Origin: Hyphomicrobiales bacterium
GTDB taxonomy: Bacteria; Pseudomonadota; Alphaproteobacteria; Rhizobiales; Rhizobiaceae
Direction: 5' to 3'
Assembly: GCA_900467185.1 (NCBI GenBank)
Contig: UBPA01000007.1
Location: forward strand, 310,001 to 374,000
Length of the DNA: 64,000 nucleotides
Below, in pieces: positions 7,827 through 16,494 of this stretch (positions are counted from its first letter, which is position 1; each line of letters begins with the position of its first letter). The notes under the pieces were generated by a model, which saw only the letters and a list, made by a program, of their open reading frames with translations, did not search any database and was not told the origin of the DNA. The position numbers and the translations under genes were made by a program.

Positions 7827-9437
7827 ATGACCGCACCCCTGACTGCTGTGACACGAAACCTGCGCCGCGCCGCCCTCATCGGCTCGCTGCTGCTTTGCGC
7901 CAGCCCCGCGCTGGCCGAGGCCGTGCTGAACCGTGGCAATGCCGGCGAACCGCAGACGCTCGATCAGGCCCATACGTCGATCAATATCGAAGCCTTCATT
8001 CTCAAGGATCTCTACGAGGGCCTGACGATCCACGACGCCAAGGGCGAGATCGTGCCGGGCGCGGCCGAAAGCTGGACCGTTTCGGAGGACGGCAAGGTCT
8101 ATACCTTCAAGCTGCGCGAAAACGGCAAGTGGTCGGACGGATCACCGGTGACAGCGGAGGACTTCGTCTTCTCGCTGAAGCGCATCGAGGATCCTAAGAC
8201 GGCGGCCGGCTATGCCAACATTCTCTACCCGATCAAGAATGCCGAAAAGATCAACAAAAGCGGCGCGTCCCTCGACGAGTTGGGCGTAAAGGCGGTCGAC
8301 GCGAAGACGCTGGAGATCACGCTCGAACGGCCGACACCCTATTTCCTCGAGCTCCTTGCCCACCAGACGGCGCTGCCGGTTTCCAAGGCGAGCTTCGAGA
8401 AGAACGGCACGGAATTCGTCAAGCCGGGCATCATGGTGTCGAACGGCGGGTTCAAGCTGACCGAGCACGTCGCCAACGATCACCTGACGCTGAGCAAGAA
8501 CGAGCAGCACTGGGACGCCGCCAACATCAAGCTCGACAAGGTGGTCTTCTATCCGCTCGAGGATCAGGCCGCGGCCGTACGCCGCTACGAGGCGGGCGAG
8601 CTGCATGTGAACTACAATTTTTCCGCCGACCAGATCGCGCGGCTGAAGGCGCAGGTGGGTAACGAGGTGCATATCTCGCCGGCGCTCGCGACCTATTACT
8701 ACGTGTTCGACACGCGCACCGCGCCGATGGACGACGTCCGCGTGCGCCGCGCGCTCTCCATGGGCATCGATCGCGACTTCCTCGCCAAGGAAATCTACAG
8801 CGGCTCGCAGCAGCCGGCCTATGCCTTCGTTCCCCCGGGTCTGCCGGACTATGGCACGCCGTCCGCGGCCGATTTCGCCACCAAGAGCCAGCTCGACCGT
8901 GAGGACGACGCCTTGGCGCTTCTGAAGGAGGCCGGATACGGCGAGGGTGGCAAGCCGCTCGAGATCGAGATCCGCTACAACACCAACCCCAATCACGAGC
9001 GGGTCGCGACGGCCGTCGCAGATATGTGGAAGACGGCGTTCAACGCCAAGGTGACCATGGTCAATCTCGACGTTTCCTCGCACTACGCCTACCTGCAAGA
9101 AGGCGGCAAATTCTCCGTCGCCCGCGCCGGATGGACGGCGGACTACGGCGATCCGGAAAACTTCCTCGCCATGAACACGACCAGCAACGTCACCTTCAAC
9201 TATGCCAAGTGGAGCAATGCCGACTACGACGCGCTCATGGCAAAGTCGAACGACGAGACGGACCTCGCAGCCCGCGCAAAGCTGCTGCACGAAGCCGAGA
9301 CGATCCTGATGAAGGAGCAGCCGGTGGCGCCGCTGCTCTACCAGAACGAGCTGTGGCTGGTGTCCAAGAAGGTCAAGGGCTGGATCGACAACGCCAACAA
9401 CGAGCATCCGAGCCGCTTCCTGAGCCTCGCCGAGTAA
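7827..9437 (+). CDS. Peptide-type ABC transporter, substrate-binding protein (SBP family 5)
   Basis: This is a 536-residue OppA/DppA-type binding protein. The start at 7827 follows AAGGAGATCAACG; longer in-frame starts would ruin the signal peptide. Residues 1-30 form a Sec signal (RNLRRAALIGSLLLCASPALA) with cleavage before Glu31. The mature part has family-5 hallmarks: EPQTLDQAH, VPGAAESWTVSEDGKVYTFK, and WSDGSPVTAEDFVFSLKR. There is no lipobox Cys, so it should be a free periplasmic protein. It delivers its ligand to the permeases encoded next. Oligopeptides are the usual ligand of this family, but the substrate cannot be read from the sequence. Two stem-loops separate it from the permease gene. 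Confidence 0.9.
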   Translation: MTAPLTAVTRNLRRAALIGSLLLCASPALAEAVLNRGNAGEPQTLDQAHTSINIEAFILKDLYEGLTIHDAKGEIVPGAAESWTVSEDGKVYTFKLRENGKWSDGSPVTAEDFVFSLKRIEDPKTAAGYANILYPIKNAEKINKSGASLDELGVKAVDAKTLEITLERPTPYFLELLAHQTALPVSKASFEKNGTEFVKPGIMVSNGGFKLTEHVANDHLTLSKNEQHWDAANIKLDKVVFYPLEDQAAAVRRYEAGELHVNYNFSADQIARLKAQVGNEVHISPALATYYYVFDTRTAPMDDVRVRRALSMGIDRDFLAKEIYSGSQQPAYAFVPPGLPDYGTPSAADFATKSQLDREDDALALLKEAGYGEGGKPLEIEIRYNTNPNHERVATAVADMWKTAFNAKVTMVNLDVSSHYAYLQEGGKFSVARAGWTADYGDPENFLAMNTTSNVTFNYAKWSNADYDALMAKSNDETDLAARAKLLHEAETILMKEQPVAPLLYQNELWLVSKKVKGWIDNANNEHPSRFLSLAE

Positions 9438-9449
9438 GCGTTGCAGGTC

Positions 9450-9534
9450 CTGGGAGTCGGTCGCCCTCGTGACGCCGGCTCCCAGTCCGCGGAATGACGA
9501 TGGCCAGGCCATGAGACGCCCTGCATCGGGCGTC
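9450..9534 (+). other. Two intercistronic stem-loops between binding-protein and permease genes
   Basis: The first hairpin is CTGGGAGTCGG (9450-9460) pairing with CCGGCTCCCAG (9475-9485), with one U-G mismatch. The second is GACGCCC (9515-9521) with GGGCGTC (9528-9534) around a 6-base loop. Neither is followed by a T-run. Such structures after binding-protein genes commonly protect the upstream message from 3' decay, giving more binding protein than membrane parts; that role here is inference. Confidence 0.6.
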
Positions 9535-9646
9535 TACCCGTTTGCCCGCCACCGACGGTTACGGATATGGCAGCCATCGCAAGACCGTTGGCCTCATCGT
9601 TCCCCGCAAAATCCATCGTGCCTCCCGCCCTCCCATGGAGACGGCC

Positions 9647-10570
9647 ATGTTATCCTTCGTTCTTCGCCGCCTGGCGAGCGCCGTGCCGACCCTGTTCATC
9701 GTCGTCACGATCTCGTTCTTCCTGATGCGGTTTGCCCCCGGCGGTCCGTTCAATCTCGAACGCCCGCTCTCGCCCCAGACCATGGCCAATATCAACAAGG
9801 CCTATGGGCTGGATCTGCCGCTGTGGCAGCAATATCTGCGCTATCTGGGCAACGTCGTGCGCGGCGATTTCGGCCCGAGTTACATCTATCGCGACAATAC
9901 GGTCGATCAGCTGATCGGCATGGGGCTGCCCTATTCGATCGAGCTCGGCCTTTGGGCACTGGGCGTGGCGCTGGTGGGTGGCGTTGCCGCAGGCACCTTC
10001 GCCGCCCTGCGGCAGAACAGCTTTCTCGACGTCGCCATCATGACCCTGTCGACGGTGGGTGTCACGGTGCCGAACTTCGTCGTCGGCCCCGTGCTGACGC
10101 TGGTCTTCGCCGTCACCCTGTCCTGGCTGCCGGCGGGTGGCTGGGGCGATGGCTCGCTGCGGTTTCTGATCCTGCCGATGGTCGCGCTCGCGCTTCCCCA
10201 GCTGGCGGTCTTCGCGCGTCTGACGCGTGGCGCGATGATCGAGGCGCTGCACACCGACCATATCCGCACCGCTCGCGCCTACGGCCTGCCGGCGCGAACG
10301 GTGGTGGTGACGCATGCCATGCGGGCCGCCATGCTGCCGGTCGTCTCCTACCTTGCGCCCTGCGCCGCAGCCCTTCTCACGGGATCGGCCGTCATCGAAA
10401 CGCTCTTCACCATCCCCGGTGTCGGCCGATTCTTCGTGCTTGGCGCCATCAATCGCGATTACACGCTGGTCATGGGCACGGTGGTGCTGATCGCGGTCTT
10501 CGTCATCGTCTTCAACCTTGTGGTCGATATTCTCTACGGCCTGCTCGATCCGAGGGTTCGCCATGAGTGA
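9647..10570 (+). CDS. Peptide-type ABC transporter permease (OppB/DppB type)
   Basis: The protein has 307 residues starting at MLSFVLRRLASAVP. The ATG at 9647 has GGAG 8 bases upstream, whereas the open frame extends to 9542 without one. Family features are the N-terminal TM helix with SFFLMRFAPGGPF, GLDLPLWQQYLRYLGNV, and the EAA loop EALHTDHIRTARAYGLP that docks on the ATPase. About six TM helices are expected. The stop overlaps the next permease start (ATG at 10563) by eight bases, so the two subunits are translationally coupled. Together with the following permease it forms the membrane channel. Confidence 0.9.
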   Translation: MLSFVLRRLASAVPTLFIVVTISFFLMRFAPGGPFNLERPLSPQTMANINKAYGLDLPLWQQYLRYLGNVVRGDFGPSYIYRDNTVDQLIGMGLPYSIELGLWALGVALVGGVAAGTFAALRQNSFLDVAIMTLSTVGVTVPNFVVGPVLTLVFAVTLSWLPAGGWGDGSLRFLILPMVALALPQLAVFARLTRGAMIEALHTDHIRTARAYGLPARTVVVTHAMRAAMLPVVSYLAPCAAALLTGSAVIETLFTIPGVGRFFVLGAINRDYTLVMGTVVLIAVFVIVFNLVVDILYGLLDPRVRHE

Positions 10571-11693
10571 TCTTGCCCAAATGCCGGCGGTTCTGCCGGA
10601 AGCGGCCAGCCGCAGCCTGTTCCAGCTTGCCGCAACGCGCTTTCGGCGCAACCGCGCGGCCATGGCCGGCAGCGTCGTGCTGATCCTGGTCGCCCTGTTC
10701 TCGTTTCTCGGGCCGCTGTTCATCAGCCACAGCTACGATCAGGTCTTTCCCTCCTATGTCTCGGTGCCGCCGAGCCTCGAGCCGCGACCCGGTGCCGACA
10801 GCCTAGAGGGCGCGATCTCGTCGGCAGCGGCGCGGGCCCGTGTCACGCTTCAGGCCTTCGAGGTCGAGGGGCAGACCTTCACCGCAACCTTGACCTCCGA
10901 CGCGGCGATCGATCCCCGCACGATCCGCTATATCGACCGCGCCAACGAATTCGACGAGACCAAGGTCACGGAAACGCGGGATGACGGCCGGACGATCGTG
11001 GTCGAGGGGCGCGTGTCGCGCGAGTACTTCCTGTTCGGCACGGATTCGAACGGTCGCGACCTCGTCGCGCGGGTCATGCTGGGCGGCCAGATTTCGCTGG
11101 CCGTCGGCCTGCTTGCCAGCCTCGTCTCGCTCGGCATCGGCGTCCTCTACGGCGCGACGTCGGGCTATCTCGGCGGCCGGGTCGACAACGTCATGATGCG
11201 GTTCGTCGAGATCCTCTATTCGCTGCCCTTCGTGTTTCTGGTCGTCGTGCTCGTGGTCTTCTTCGGCCGCTCCTTCATTCTCATCTTCCTCGTCATCGGC
11301 GCGGTGGAATGGCTGGATATGGCGCGAATCGTGCGTGGCCAGACGCTGGCGCTGAAGCGCCGGGAATTCGTGGCCGCCGCCCAGGCGCTGGGGCTGACGG
11401 ACTGGCAGATCATCCGCCGCCACGTCGTGCCCAATACCATCGGCCCGGTCGTCGTCTTCGTCACCGTCGTCGTTCCCAAGGTCATCCTGCTGGAAAGCTT
11501 CCTCTCCTTCCTCGGCCTCGGCGTGCAGGCACCACTGACGAGCTGGGGTGCGCTGATCTCGGAAGGGGCGAACAACATCCAGTCGGCGCCCTGGCTGCTC
11601 ATCTTCCCTGCCATCTTCTTCGTCCTCACGCTGTTCTCGCTGAATTTCGTGGGAGACGGGTTGCGCGATGCACTCGATCCGAGGGACCGCTGA
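10563..11693 (+). CDS. Peptide-type ABC transporter permease (OppC/DppC type) with enlarged periplasmic segment
   Basis: The protein has 376 residues. TM1 is at about 35-53, and the conserved FGTDSNGRDL that precedes the core permease domain begins near residue 158. The segment between (about 55-156) is roughly twice the usual length for OppC proteins and contains a beta-rich stretch (VTLQAFEVEGQTFTATLTSD). Five further TM helices follow, with the coupling loop KRREFVAAAQALGLTDW. YejE-type permeases also carry a long segment here, so a YejABEF-like system is a good alternative label. The gene overlaps the upstream permease by 8 bases and stops 1 base before the ATPase gene. Confidence 0.88.
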   Translation: MSDLAQMPAVLPEAASRSLFQLAATRFRRNRAAMAGSVVLILVALFSFLGPLFISHSYDQVFPSYVSVPPSLEPRPGADSLEGAISSAAARARVTLQAFEVEGQTFTATLTSDAAIDPRTIRYIDRANEFDETKVTETRDDGRTIVVEGRVSREYFLFGTDSNGRDLVARVMLGGQISLAVGLLASLVSLGIGVLYGATSGYLGGRVDNVMMRFVEILYSLPFVFLVVVLVVFFGRSFILIFLVIGAVEWLDMARIVRGQTLALKRREFVAAAQALGLTDWQIIRRHVVPNTIGPVVVFVTVVVPKVILLESFLSFLGLGVQAPLTSWGALISEGANNIQSAPWLLIFPAIFFVLTLFSLNFVGDGLRDALDPRDR

Positions 11694-11694
11694 C

Positions 11695-13299
11695 ATGCCG
11701 GAACCAAAAGACATCATTCTCGACGTTCGCGATCTCAAGGTGACATTCGATACGCCGGACGGGCCGGTCGAGGCGGTCAAGGGCATCGATCTCGACGTGC
11801 GTGCCGGCGAAACGCTCGCCGTCGTCGGTGAGAGCGGCTCCGGCAAGAGCCAGACGATGATGGGCATCATGGGGCTGCTGGCGGCGAACGGCCGCGTGAC
11901 GGGCAGGGCGGCCTATCGCGGCCAGGACCTGATCGGCTTGCCGGTCAAGGCGCTGAACGCGGTGCGGGGTGCGAAGATCACGATGATCTTCCAGGAGCCG
12001 ATGAGTTCGCTCGATCCGCTCTACACCATCGGCCGCCAGATTTCCGAGCCGATCGTGCACCACCGCGGCGGCAGCTTCCGGCAGGCGCGGGCGCGCGTGC
12101 TCGAACTCCTGGATCTTGTTGGTATTCCCGACCCCAAGCGGCGCATCGACAGCTACCCGCACGAACTCTCCGGTGGCCAGCGCCAGCGCGCCATGATCGC
12201 CATGGCGCTCGCCAACGATCCCGACATCCTGATCGCCGACGAGCCGACGACCGCTCTCGACGTGACGATCCAGGCGCAGATCCTCGATCTTCTCCAGTCG
12301 CTCCAGACGCGATTCGGGATGGCCGTCGTTCTCATCACCCATGATCTCGGCGTTGTGCGCCACGTCGCCGACCGTGTGGTGGTGATGCGGCGGGGCGAGG
12401 TGGTGGAGCAGGGGCTGACGAGCGACATCTTCGAACGCCCGCAGGCCGACTACACGAAGATGCTGCTGGATGCCGAGCCGCGCGGCGAGAAGCCGCCGGT
12501 CCCGACGTCCGCCCCGATTCTGCTCGACGGACAGCGCGTCTCCGTCGATTACGCGACGGGTGGCGGCCTCTTCTCCAAACGCTCCGGCACCTTCCGCGCG
12601 GTAGACAAGGTGAGCATCCGGCTGCGGGAAGGGCAGACCATCGGCGTCGTCGGCGAATCGGGGTCGGGAAAGTCGACGCTCGGGCGGGCGCTGCTGCAGC
12701 TCGTGCCCGCCACCGGCATCATCCGCTTCGACGGGCAGGATATTTCCGGCTTCGACAGGAAGGCGATGCGCCCGCTCCGGCGGGAGATGCAGCTGGTCTT
12801 TCAGGACCCGTTCGGCTCGCTCTCGCCCCGCCAGACGGTGGGCGAGATCATCACCGAAGGTCTCTATGTCCACGAGCCGACGCTCACGCGTGCCGATCGC
12901 GACAAGCGCGCCATCGCGGCGCTGAAGGAGGTCGGTCTTGATCCCCAGGCGCGCAACCGCTATCCGCACGAGTTCTCCGGCGGCCAGCGACAGCGTATCG
13001 CCATCGCGCGGGCGATGATTCTCAAACCTCGCCTCGTCATCCTCGACGAGCCGACGTCGGCGCTCGATCGCTCGGTGCAGGGGCAGGTCATCGACCTCCT
13101 GCGCCGCCTGCAGGATGCCCATGGGCTCTCCTACGTCTTCATCAGCCACGACCTCGCCGTCATCAAGGCCATGGCCGATTACGTCATCGTCATGAAGGAC
13201 GGACAGATCGTGGAAGAGGGCGACACCGAGACGCTGTTTGCGGCCCCGCGCCAAGCCTATACGCAAACCCTGCTCAGCGCCGCCTATACGGCCGCGTAA
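11695..13299 (+). CDS. Peptide-type ABC transporter ATPase, two fused domains (OppDF/YejF type)
   Basis: This 534-residue protein carries two complete ABC ATPase domains. Domain 1 has Walker A GESGSGKSQ (45-53), signature SGGQRQRAMIAMAL and Walker B ILIADEPTTALD. Domain 2 has GESGSGKST (about 319-327), SGGQRQRIAIARAM and VILDEPTSALD. The fusion replaces separate OppD and OppF subunits and resembles YejF/GsiA. The ATG at 11695 lies one base after the stop of the permease gene; the open frame reaches 11668, but that part overlaps the permease. The protein powers import through the two permeases. A GC-rich hairpin follows the stop. Confidence 0.92.
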   Translation: MPEPKDIILDVRDLKVTFDTPDGPVEAVKGIDLDVRAGETLAVVGESGSGKSQTMMGIMGLLAANGRVTGRAAYRGQDLIGLPVKALNAVRGAKITMIFQEPMSSLDPLYTIGRQISEPIVHHRGGSFRQARARVLELLDLVGIPDPKRRIDSYPHELSGGQRQRAMIAMALANDPDILIADEPTTALDVTIQAQILDLLQSLQTRFGMAVVLITHDLGVVRHVADRVVVMRRGEVVEQGLTSDIFERPQADYTKMLLDAEPRGEKPPVPTSAPILLDGQRVSVDYATGGGLFSKRSGTFRAVDKVSIRLREGQTIGVVGESGSGKSTLGRALLQLVPATGIIRFDGQDISGFDRKAMRPLRREMQLVFQDPFGSLSPRQTVGEIITEGLYVHEPTLTRADRDKRAIAALKEVGLDPQARNRYPHEFSGGQRQRIAIARAMILKPRLVILDEPTSALDRSVQGQVIDLLRRLQDAHGLSYVFISHDLAVIKAMADYVIVMKDGQIVEEGDTETLFAAPRQAYTQTLLSAAYTAA

Positions 13300-13302
13300 C
13301 GC

Positions 13303-13338
13303 GACAAGACCGGCGCGCAGACGCGCGTCGGTCTTGTC
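13303..13338 (+). terminator. Probable terminator of the peptide transporter operon
   Basis: An inverted repeat starts directly after the ATPase stop: GACAAGACCGGCGCG on the left pairs with CGCGTCGGTCTTGTC-like sequence on the right, with one mismatch. Only a weak T-tract (GTCTTGTCCC) follows, so termination efficiency is uncertain. Confidence 0.5.
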
Positions 13339-13443
13339 CCATCGGAGACGGGCAGGGCGCGCAGCATACGCGTTCGAAACCGATACGCGGGTGAAGCGTA
13401 TGTCGCGATGCTAAACGGGGATGAATTCGAGGCGGAGAGAAAA

Positions 13444-13519
13444 TGGTGGGCGATGACGGACTCGAACCGCCGACATCCTCGGTGTAAACGAGGCGCTCTA
13501 CCAACTGAGCTAATCGCCC
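13444..13519 (-). tRNA. tRNA-Val (anticodon TAC)
   Basis: The reverse complement forms a 76-nt cloverleaf beginning GGGCGATTAGCTCAGTTGG. The anticodon stem CCTCG/CGAGG holds loop TTTACAC, giving anticodon TAC (Val, GUA codons). The T-arm contains GGTTCGAGTCC. The acceptor pairs GGGCGAT with ATCGCCC, and the terminal ACCA is encoded. It is convergent with the transporter operon. Confidence 0.95.
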
Positions 13520-13861
13520 GCCGTGTTGGTGGGCGTGATGTATTCGGAACTGCTGGAAACCGCAAGGCCGCAGCGTCGGTTTTTCGAACTTTTTTGCCGG
13601 CTTGGTCGTGACGGCCGTATTCTCAGGGATTCCCGGGATTTTCATCCGGTCGAAACGCTCGTTTTCGCGTCACTAGGCAGGTCACAATGGAGAGAGACGG
13701 GTCCTGTGGAAAAGCAGCATCTTTTTCTAAGGCGCGGAAAACGGGACGTTTTTCGCCGCCACCCCCTGATTTGCAAGGGTTTGGAGAGCGGCGGAGAGGC
13801 CTGTGCCTTGAGGTGGGCGACAAGAAATTTCAGTTTGTCATGATTTTGTATTTGAACGCGC
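13520..13861. other. Spacer between the two tRNA genes, no gene seen
   Basis: These 340 bases contain only short frames without ribosome-binding sites and without GC-rich third positions. The right part becomes AT-richer near 13830-13855 ahead of the tRNA-Asp promoter. The left end should hold the promoter of the leftward tRNA-Val, but I see no clear -35/-10 pair. Confidence 0.5.
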
Positions 13862-13890
13862 TTGACACTCCCCGAAACCCCCCGTAAACA
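13862..13890 (+). promoter_or_regulatory. Putative sigma-70 promoter of tRNA-Asp
   Basis: A consensus -35 TTGACA at 13862-13867 is followed after 17 bases by TAAACA (13885-13890), a weak -10. The predicted start would be about 65 bases before the mature tRNA, which is reasonable for a processed 5' leader. Confidence 0.45.
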
Positions 13891-13963
13891 GCCGCTCATC
13901 GAACGGCGCAACGCCGAACGGTCACGGAAGACGGACTGAAAAGAACGGTTTTCCAAACAATGC

Positions 13964-14040
13964 GCGGGTGTAGCTCAGTTGGTTAGAGTGCCGGCCTGTC
14001 ACGCCGGAGGTCGCGGGTTCGAGCCCCGTCACTCGCGCCA
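13964..14040 (+). tRNA. tRNA-Asp (anticodon GTC)
   Basis: This is a 77-nt cloverleaf. Acceptor GCGGGTG pairs with CACTCGC with one G-U pair. The D-arm is GCTCAGTTGGTTAGAGT. The anticodon stem CCGGC/GCCGG carries loop CTGTCAC (anticodon GTC, Asp). The T-loop is GTTCGAGCC, the discriminator is G, and CCA is encoded. Confidence 0.95.
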
Positions 14041-14104
14041 TTTTACTTTCACAGTAAAATGAAAATGTCGATCAGCGGTCCTCGAAAGAGGACCGCGACA
14101 TTTT
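14041..14104 (+). terminator. tRNA-Asp terminator (two adjacent hairpins)
   Basis: The first hairpin, TTTTACT / AGTAAAA, follows directly on the tRNA at 14041-14059. A stronger one follows: AAAATGTCG (14062-14070) pairs with CGACATTTT (14096-14104), and inside it CGGTCCTC pairs with GAGGACCG around a GAAA tetraloop. It should stop tRNA transcription before the nuo operon, so nuoA needs its own promoter in 14105-14383. That stretch holds no gene I can support. Confidence 0.85.
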
Positions 14105-14383
14105 GCCCTTCCGCCCTTCCAGGGTTTCCCAAGACTGGTAATTTCCGCTGAAACGGCTATGTACGTTGCAACTTGGTATTGCTTCGGATGTGATCCGTAC
14201 GGCTGGGTCGGAACCGCAGAATATGCAGACTCTTCATTCGCTTGGACGAGCGGATGAAAACAGGATGCGAGGCTTGCGCCATGGCGCGGGCTGCGCTAAC
14301 GACTTTGGCGTTGCAACATTTTTCGGCCTGCAGGCAGACGCCAATCGCGCCTCACCGGCGCGGCCGCGGGCAGGGACAAAATA

Positions 14384-14749
14384 ATGACAGACCTTCTCGG
14401 TTCTTATATCCCGATCGCCATCTTCATCGGCATCTCGCTGGTCATCGGCCTGGCGCTTCTTGCCGCGCCGTTCGCGGTCGCCTTCAAGGCGCCGGACGAC
14501 GAAAAGCTGTCGGCTTACGAGTGCGGCTTCAATGCGTTCGACGATGCGCGCATGAAGTTCGACATTCGCTTCTATCTCGTGTCGATCCTGTTCATCATCT
14601 TCGATCTGGAAGTCGCCTTCCTGTTCCCCTGGGCCGTCGCCTTCAAGGGCATGGGCTGGTTCGGTTTCTGGTCCATGATGGCCTTCCTCGGCGTGCTGAC
14701 CATCGGCTTCATCTATGAATGGAAGAAGGGAGCACTCGAATGGGAGTAG
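14384..14749 (+). CDS. nuoA: NADH-quinone oxidoreductase subunit A
   Basis: This 121-residue membrane subunit of respiratory complex I has the family pattern: TM1 near residues 10-30, the loop [29 protein letters not shown], and two further TM helices, the second with the acidic [13 protein letters not shown]. The Cys in YECGF lies near the quinone-chamber junction in known structures. It starts the nuo operon, and its last ten bases overlap the start of nuoB (ATG 14740), indicating coupled translation. The promoter must lie between the tRNA-Asp terminator and 14384. Confidence 0.97.
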   Translation: MTDLLGSYIPIAIFIGISLVIGLALLAAPFAVAFKAPDDEKLSAYECGFNAFDDARMKFDIRFYLVSILFIIFDLEVAFLFPWAVAFKGMGWFGFWSMMAFLGVLTIGFIYEWKKGALEWE

Positions 14750-15318
14750 CAACCACGAACACCCTGGTGGCCGAGGCCCCCAAGGGCATCATCGATCCCT
14801 CGACCGGCAAGCCGGTCGGCGCGAACGATCCGTTTTTCGGCGAAATCAACAATGAACTCGCCGACAAGGGCTTCCTCGTTACCTCGACCGACGAGCTGAT
14901 CAACTGGGCCCGCACCGGCTCGCTGATGTGGATGACGTTCGGTCTTGCCTGCTGCGCCGTCGAAATGATGCAGATGTCGATGCCGCGCTACGATGCAGAG
15001 CGCTTCGGCTTCGCGCCGCGCGCCTCGCCGCGCCAGTCGGACGTGATGATCGTCGCGGGAACGCTGACGAACAAGATGGCGCCGGCGCTCCGCAAGGTCT
15101 ATGACCAGATGCCGGAGCCGCGTTACGTCATCTCGATGGGCTCCTGCGCCAATGGCGGCGGCTACTATCACTATTCCTACTCGGTGGTGCGCGGATGCGA
15201 TCGCGTCGTGCCCGTCGATATCTACGTGCCGGGCTGTCCTCCCACGGCAGAAGCACTGCTTTACGGCGTGCTCCTGCTGCAGAAGAAGATCCGCCGCACG
15301 GGCACGATCGAACGCTAG
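14740..15318 (+). CDS. nuoB: NADH-quinone oxidoreductase subunit B
   Basis: This 192-residue peripheral-arm subunit binds the terminal 4Fe-4S cluster N2, which passes electrons to quinone. The four ligands are visible: tandem Cys71-Cys72 in [10 protein letters not shown], Cys136 in MGSCANGG and Cys166 in [11 protein letters not shown]. The start at 14740 (MGVATTN) overlaps nuoA by 10 bases and has GAAGGGAG upstream; the frame continues to 14719 but inside nuoA. The length is typical of alphaproteobacterial NuoB. Confidence 0.97.
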   Translation: MGVATTNTLVAEAPKGIIDPSTGKPVGANDPFFGEINNELADKGFLVTSTDELINWARTGSLMWMTFGLACCAVEMMQMSMPRYDAERFGFAPRASPRQSDVMIVAGTLTNKMAPALRKVYDQMPEPRYVISMGSCANGGGYYHYSYSVVRGCDRVVPVDIYVPGCPPTAEALLYGVLLLQKKIRRTGTIER

Positions 15319-15395
15319 GCCCTCGGGGTCTTCGATCGGAAGGTTTAGGGTCGCATGCGGCCAGGGCCCGACGGTCATCCGGATAAGGACACGCA

Positions 15396-15995
15396 ATGAG
15401 TGAAGCTCTGAACAGCCTCGCGACCTACCTTCGGGAAACGAAGGGCGCCCTGTTTGCCGAAGCGACGATCGCTTTCGGCGATCTGACGCTGACGACGACT
15501 GGCGAAAACATCGTCGCACTTCTGACCTTCCTGCGCGACGATGCCCGTTGCGGCTTCGTCAACATCATCGACGTCTGCGGCGTGGATTACCCCGCGCGCG
15601 CCGAGCGTTTTGACGTGGTCTACCACCTCCTGTCGCCGAAGCAGAACCTGCGCATCCGCGTCAAGGTCGCAACCTCGGAAGAAGAGCCCGTCCCCTCGAT
15701 CTGCAGCGTCTTCCCGGGCGCAGACTGGTTCGAGCGCGAAGCCTACGACATGTACGGCATCCTCTTCACCGGCCACCCGGACCTGCGCCGCATCCTCACC
15801 GACTACGGTTTCGAGGGCTACCCGCTGCGCAAGGATTTCCCGCTGACGGGCTATGTCGAGGTGCGCTACAACGACGAAGCCAAGCGCGTCGTCTACGAGC
15901 CGGTCGAACTGAAGCAGGAATTCCGCAATTTCGACTTCCTGTCGCCCTGGGAGGGGACGGATTACGTGTTGCCGGGGGATGAGAAGGCGAAGTGA
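15396..15995 (+). CDS. nuoC: NADH-quinone oxidoreductase subunit C (30 kDa)
   Basis: This 199-residue subunit lies in the connecting part of the complex I peripheral arm. The family signature is complete: [19 protein letters not shown], then [16 protein letters not shown] and [16 protein letters not shown]. NuoC and NuoD are separate here, unlike the E. coli fusion. Its stop at 15993-15995 abuts the left inverted repeat of the four-helix-bundle insertion, so 515 bases of foreign-looking sequence separate it from nuoD. Confidence 0.97.
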   Translation: MSEALNSLATYLRETKGALFAEATIAFGDLTLTTTGENIVALLTFLRDDARCGFVNIIDVCGVDYPARAERFDVVYHLLSPKQNLRIRVKVATSEEEPVPSICSVFPGADWFEREAYDMYGILFTGHPDLRRILTDYGFEGYPLRKDFPLTGYVEVRYNDEAKRVVYEPVELKQEFRNFDFLSPWEGTDYVLPGDEKAK

Positions 15996-16001
15996 TGTTC
16001 G

Positions 16002-16044
16002 GTGAGCCGTAAGTTGTGAGCCGTGAGCAGAATCGTTCGATACG
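16002..16044 (+). repeat. Left inverted repeat of the nuoC-nuoD insertion
   Basis: GTGAGCCGTAAGTTGTGAGC (16002-16021) matches the reverse complement of 16467-16486 in 17 of 20 positions, and all three differences still pair as G-U in RNA. A second block, AGCAGAA at 16026-16032, and a TCGTTC block at 16033-16038 also have inverted partners on the right side. The left copy contains an internal repetition of GTGAGCCGT. Confidence 0.75.
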
Positions 16045-16060
16045 AAGGTGAATTGCCGCC

Positions 16061-16396
16061 GTGGAGAGCCAGGAGATAGAATCCTACCGGGATCTCAGGG
16101 TGTGGCAGGCCGCCATAGACCTCAGTGTCGAATGTTACACGCTGACCAACGATTTTCCGAAGTCGGAAATTTACGGTATGGCCAGCCAGATAAGGCGGTC
16201 GTCGGTCTCGGTCGCAGCAAATATCGCAGAAGGTTATGGCCGAAACAGCCGTGGTTCTTTTGTTCAGTTTCTGAAGGTTGCACAAGGATCGCTTAAGGAG
16301 CTGGAGACGCATCTGATCATCTGCGAACGCGTTGGATTGATGGATGCCCCTGCTTCGGAGGAGATGCTGAAAGGTGCGAAGAGAATGGTAAAATGA
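16061..16396 (+). CDS. Four-helix-bundle protein (S23 / 23S rRNA intervening-sequence protein family)
   Basis: This 111-residue protein matches the S23/IVP family: SYRDLRVWQAAIDLSVECYTL, ASQIRRSSVSVAANIAEGYG, FVQFLKVAQGSLKELETHL. It folds as an antiparallel four-helix bundle and is related to Avd of diversity-generating retroelements. Family members are encoded within 23S rRNA intervening sequences or as free genes; their molecular role is unclear. The start is a GTG at 16061 with little ribosome-binding sequence. It sits alone between nuoC and nuoD, in the direction of the operon, flanked by inverted repeats. That is not part of the usual rhizobial nuo order and indicates insertion. Confidence 0.85.
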   Translation: MESQEIESYRDLRVWQAAIDLSVECYTLTNDFPKSEIYGMASQIRRSSVSVAANIAEGYGRNSRGSFVQFLKVAQGSLKELETHLIICERVGLMDAPASEEMLKGAKRMVK

Positions 16397-16445
16397 TCAG
16401 TGGTCTCATTCGCGCGGTTCAGCGCAGGGAGAACGAGCAGTGATT

Positions 16446-16494
16446 TCGATAGAACGACACTTTTCTGCTTACGACTTACGGCTTACTGATCACT
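16446..16494 (+). repeat. Right inverted repeat of the nuoC-nuoD insertion
   Basis: The stretch around 16463-16486 (TTCTGCTTACGACTTACGGC, then TTAC) is the inverted partner of 16002-16032. AGAACGACA at 16451-16459 mirrors TCGTTC on the left. The block ends about 16 bases before the nuoD start, so the ribosome-binding region of nuoD (GCGGAGCGCGAAGCG) lies just outside it. Confidence 0.75.

Noticed and set aside
13523-13843. 106-codon frame between the tRNA genes
   Set aside because: There is no ribosome-binding site, the amino-acid composition is odd, and it begins within the tRNA-Val flank.
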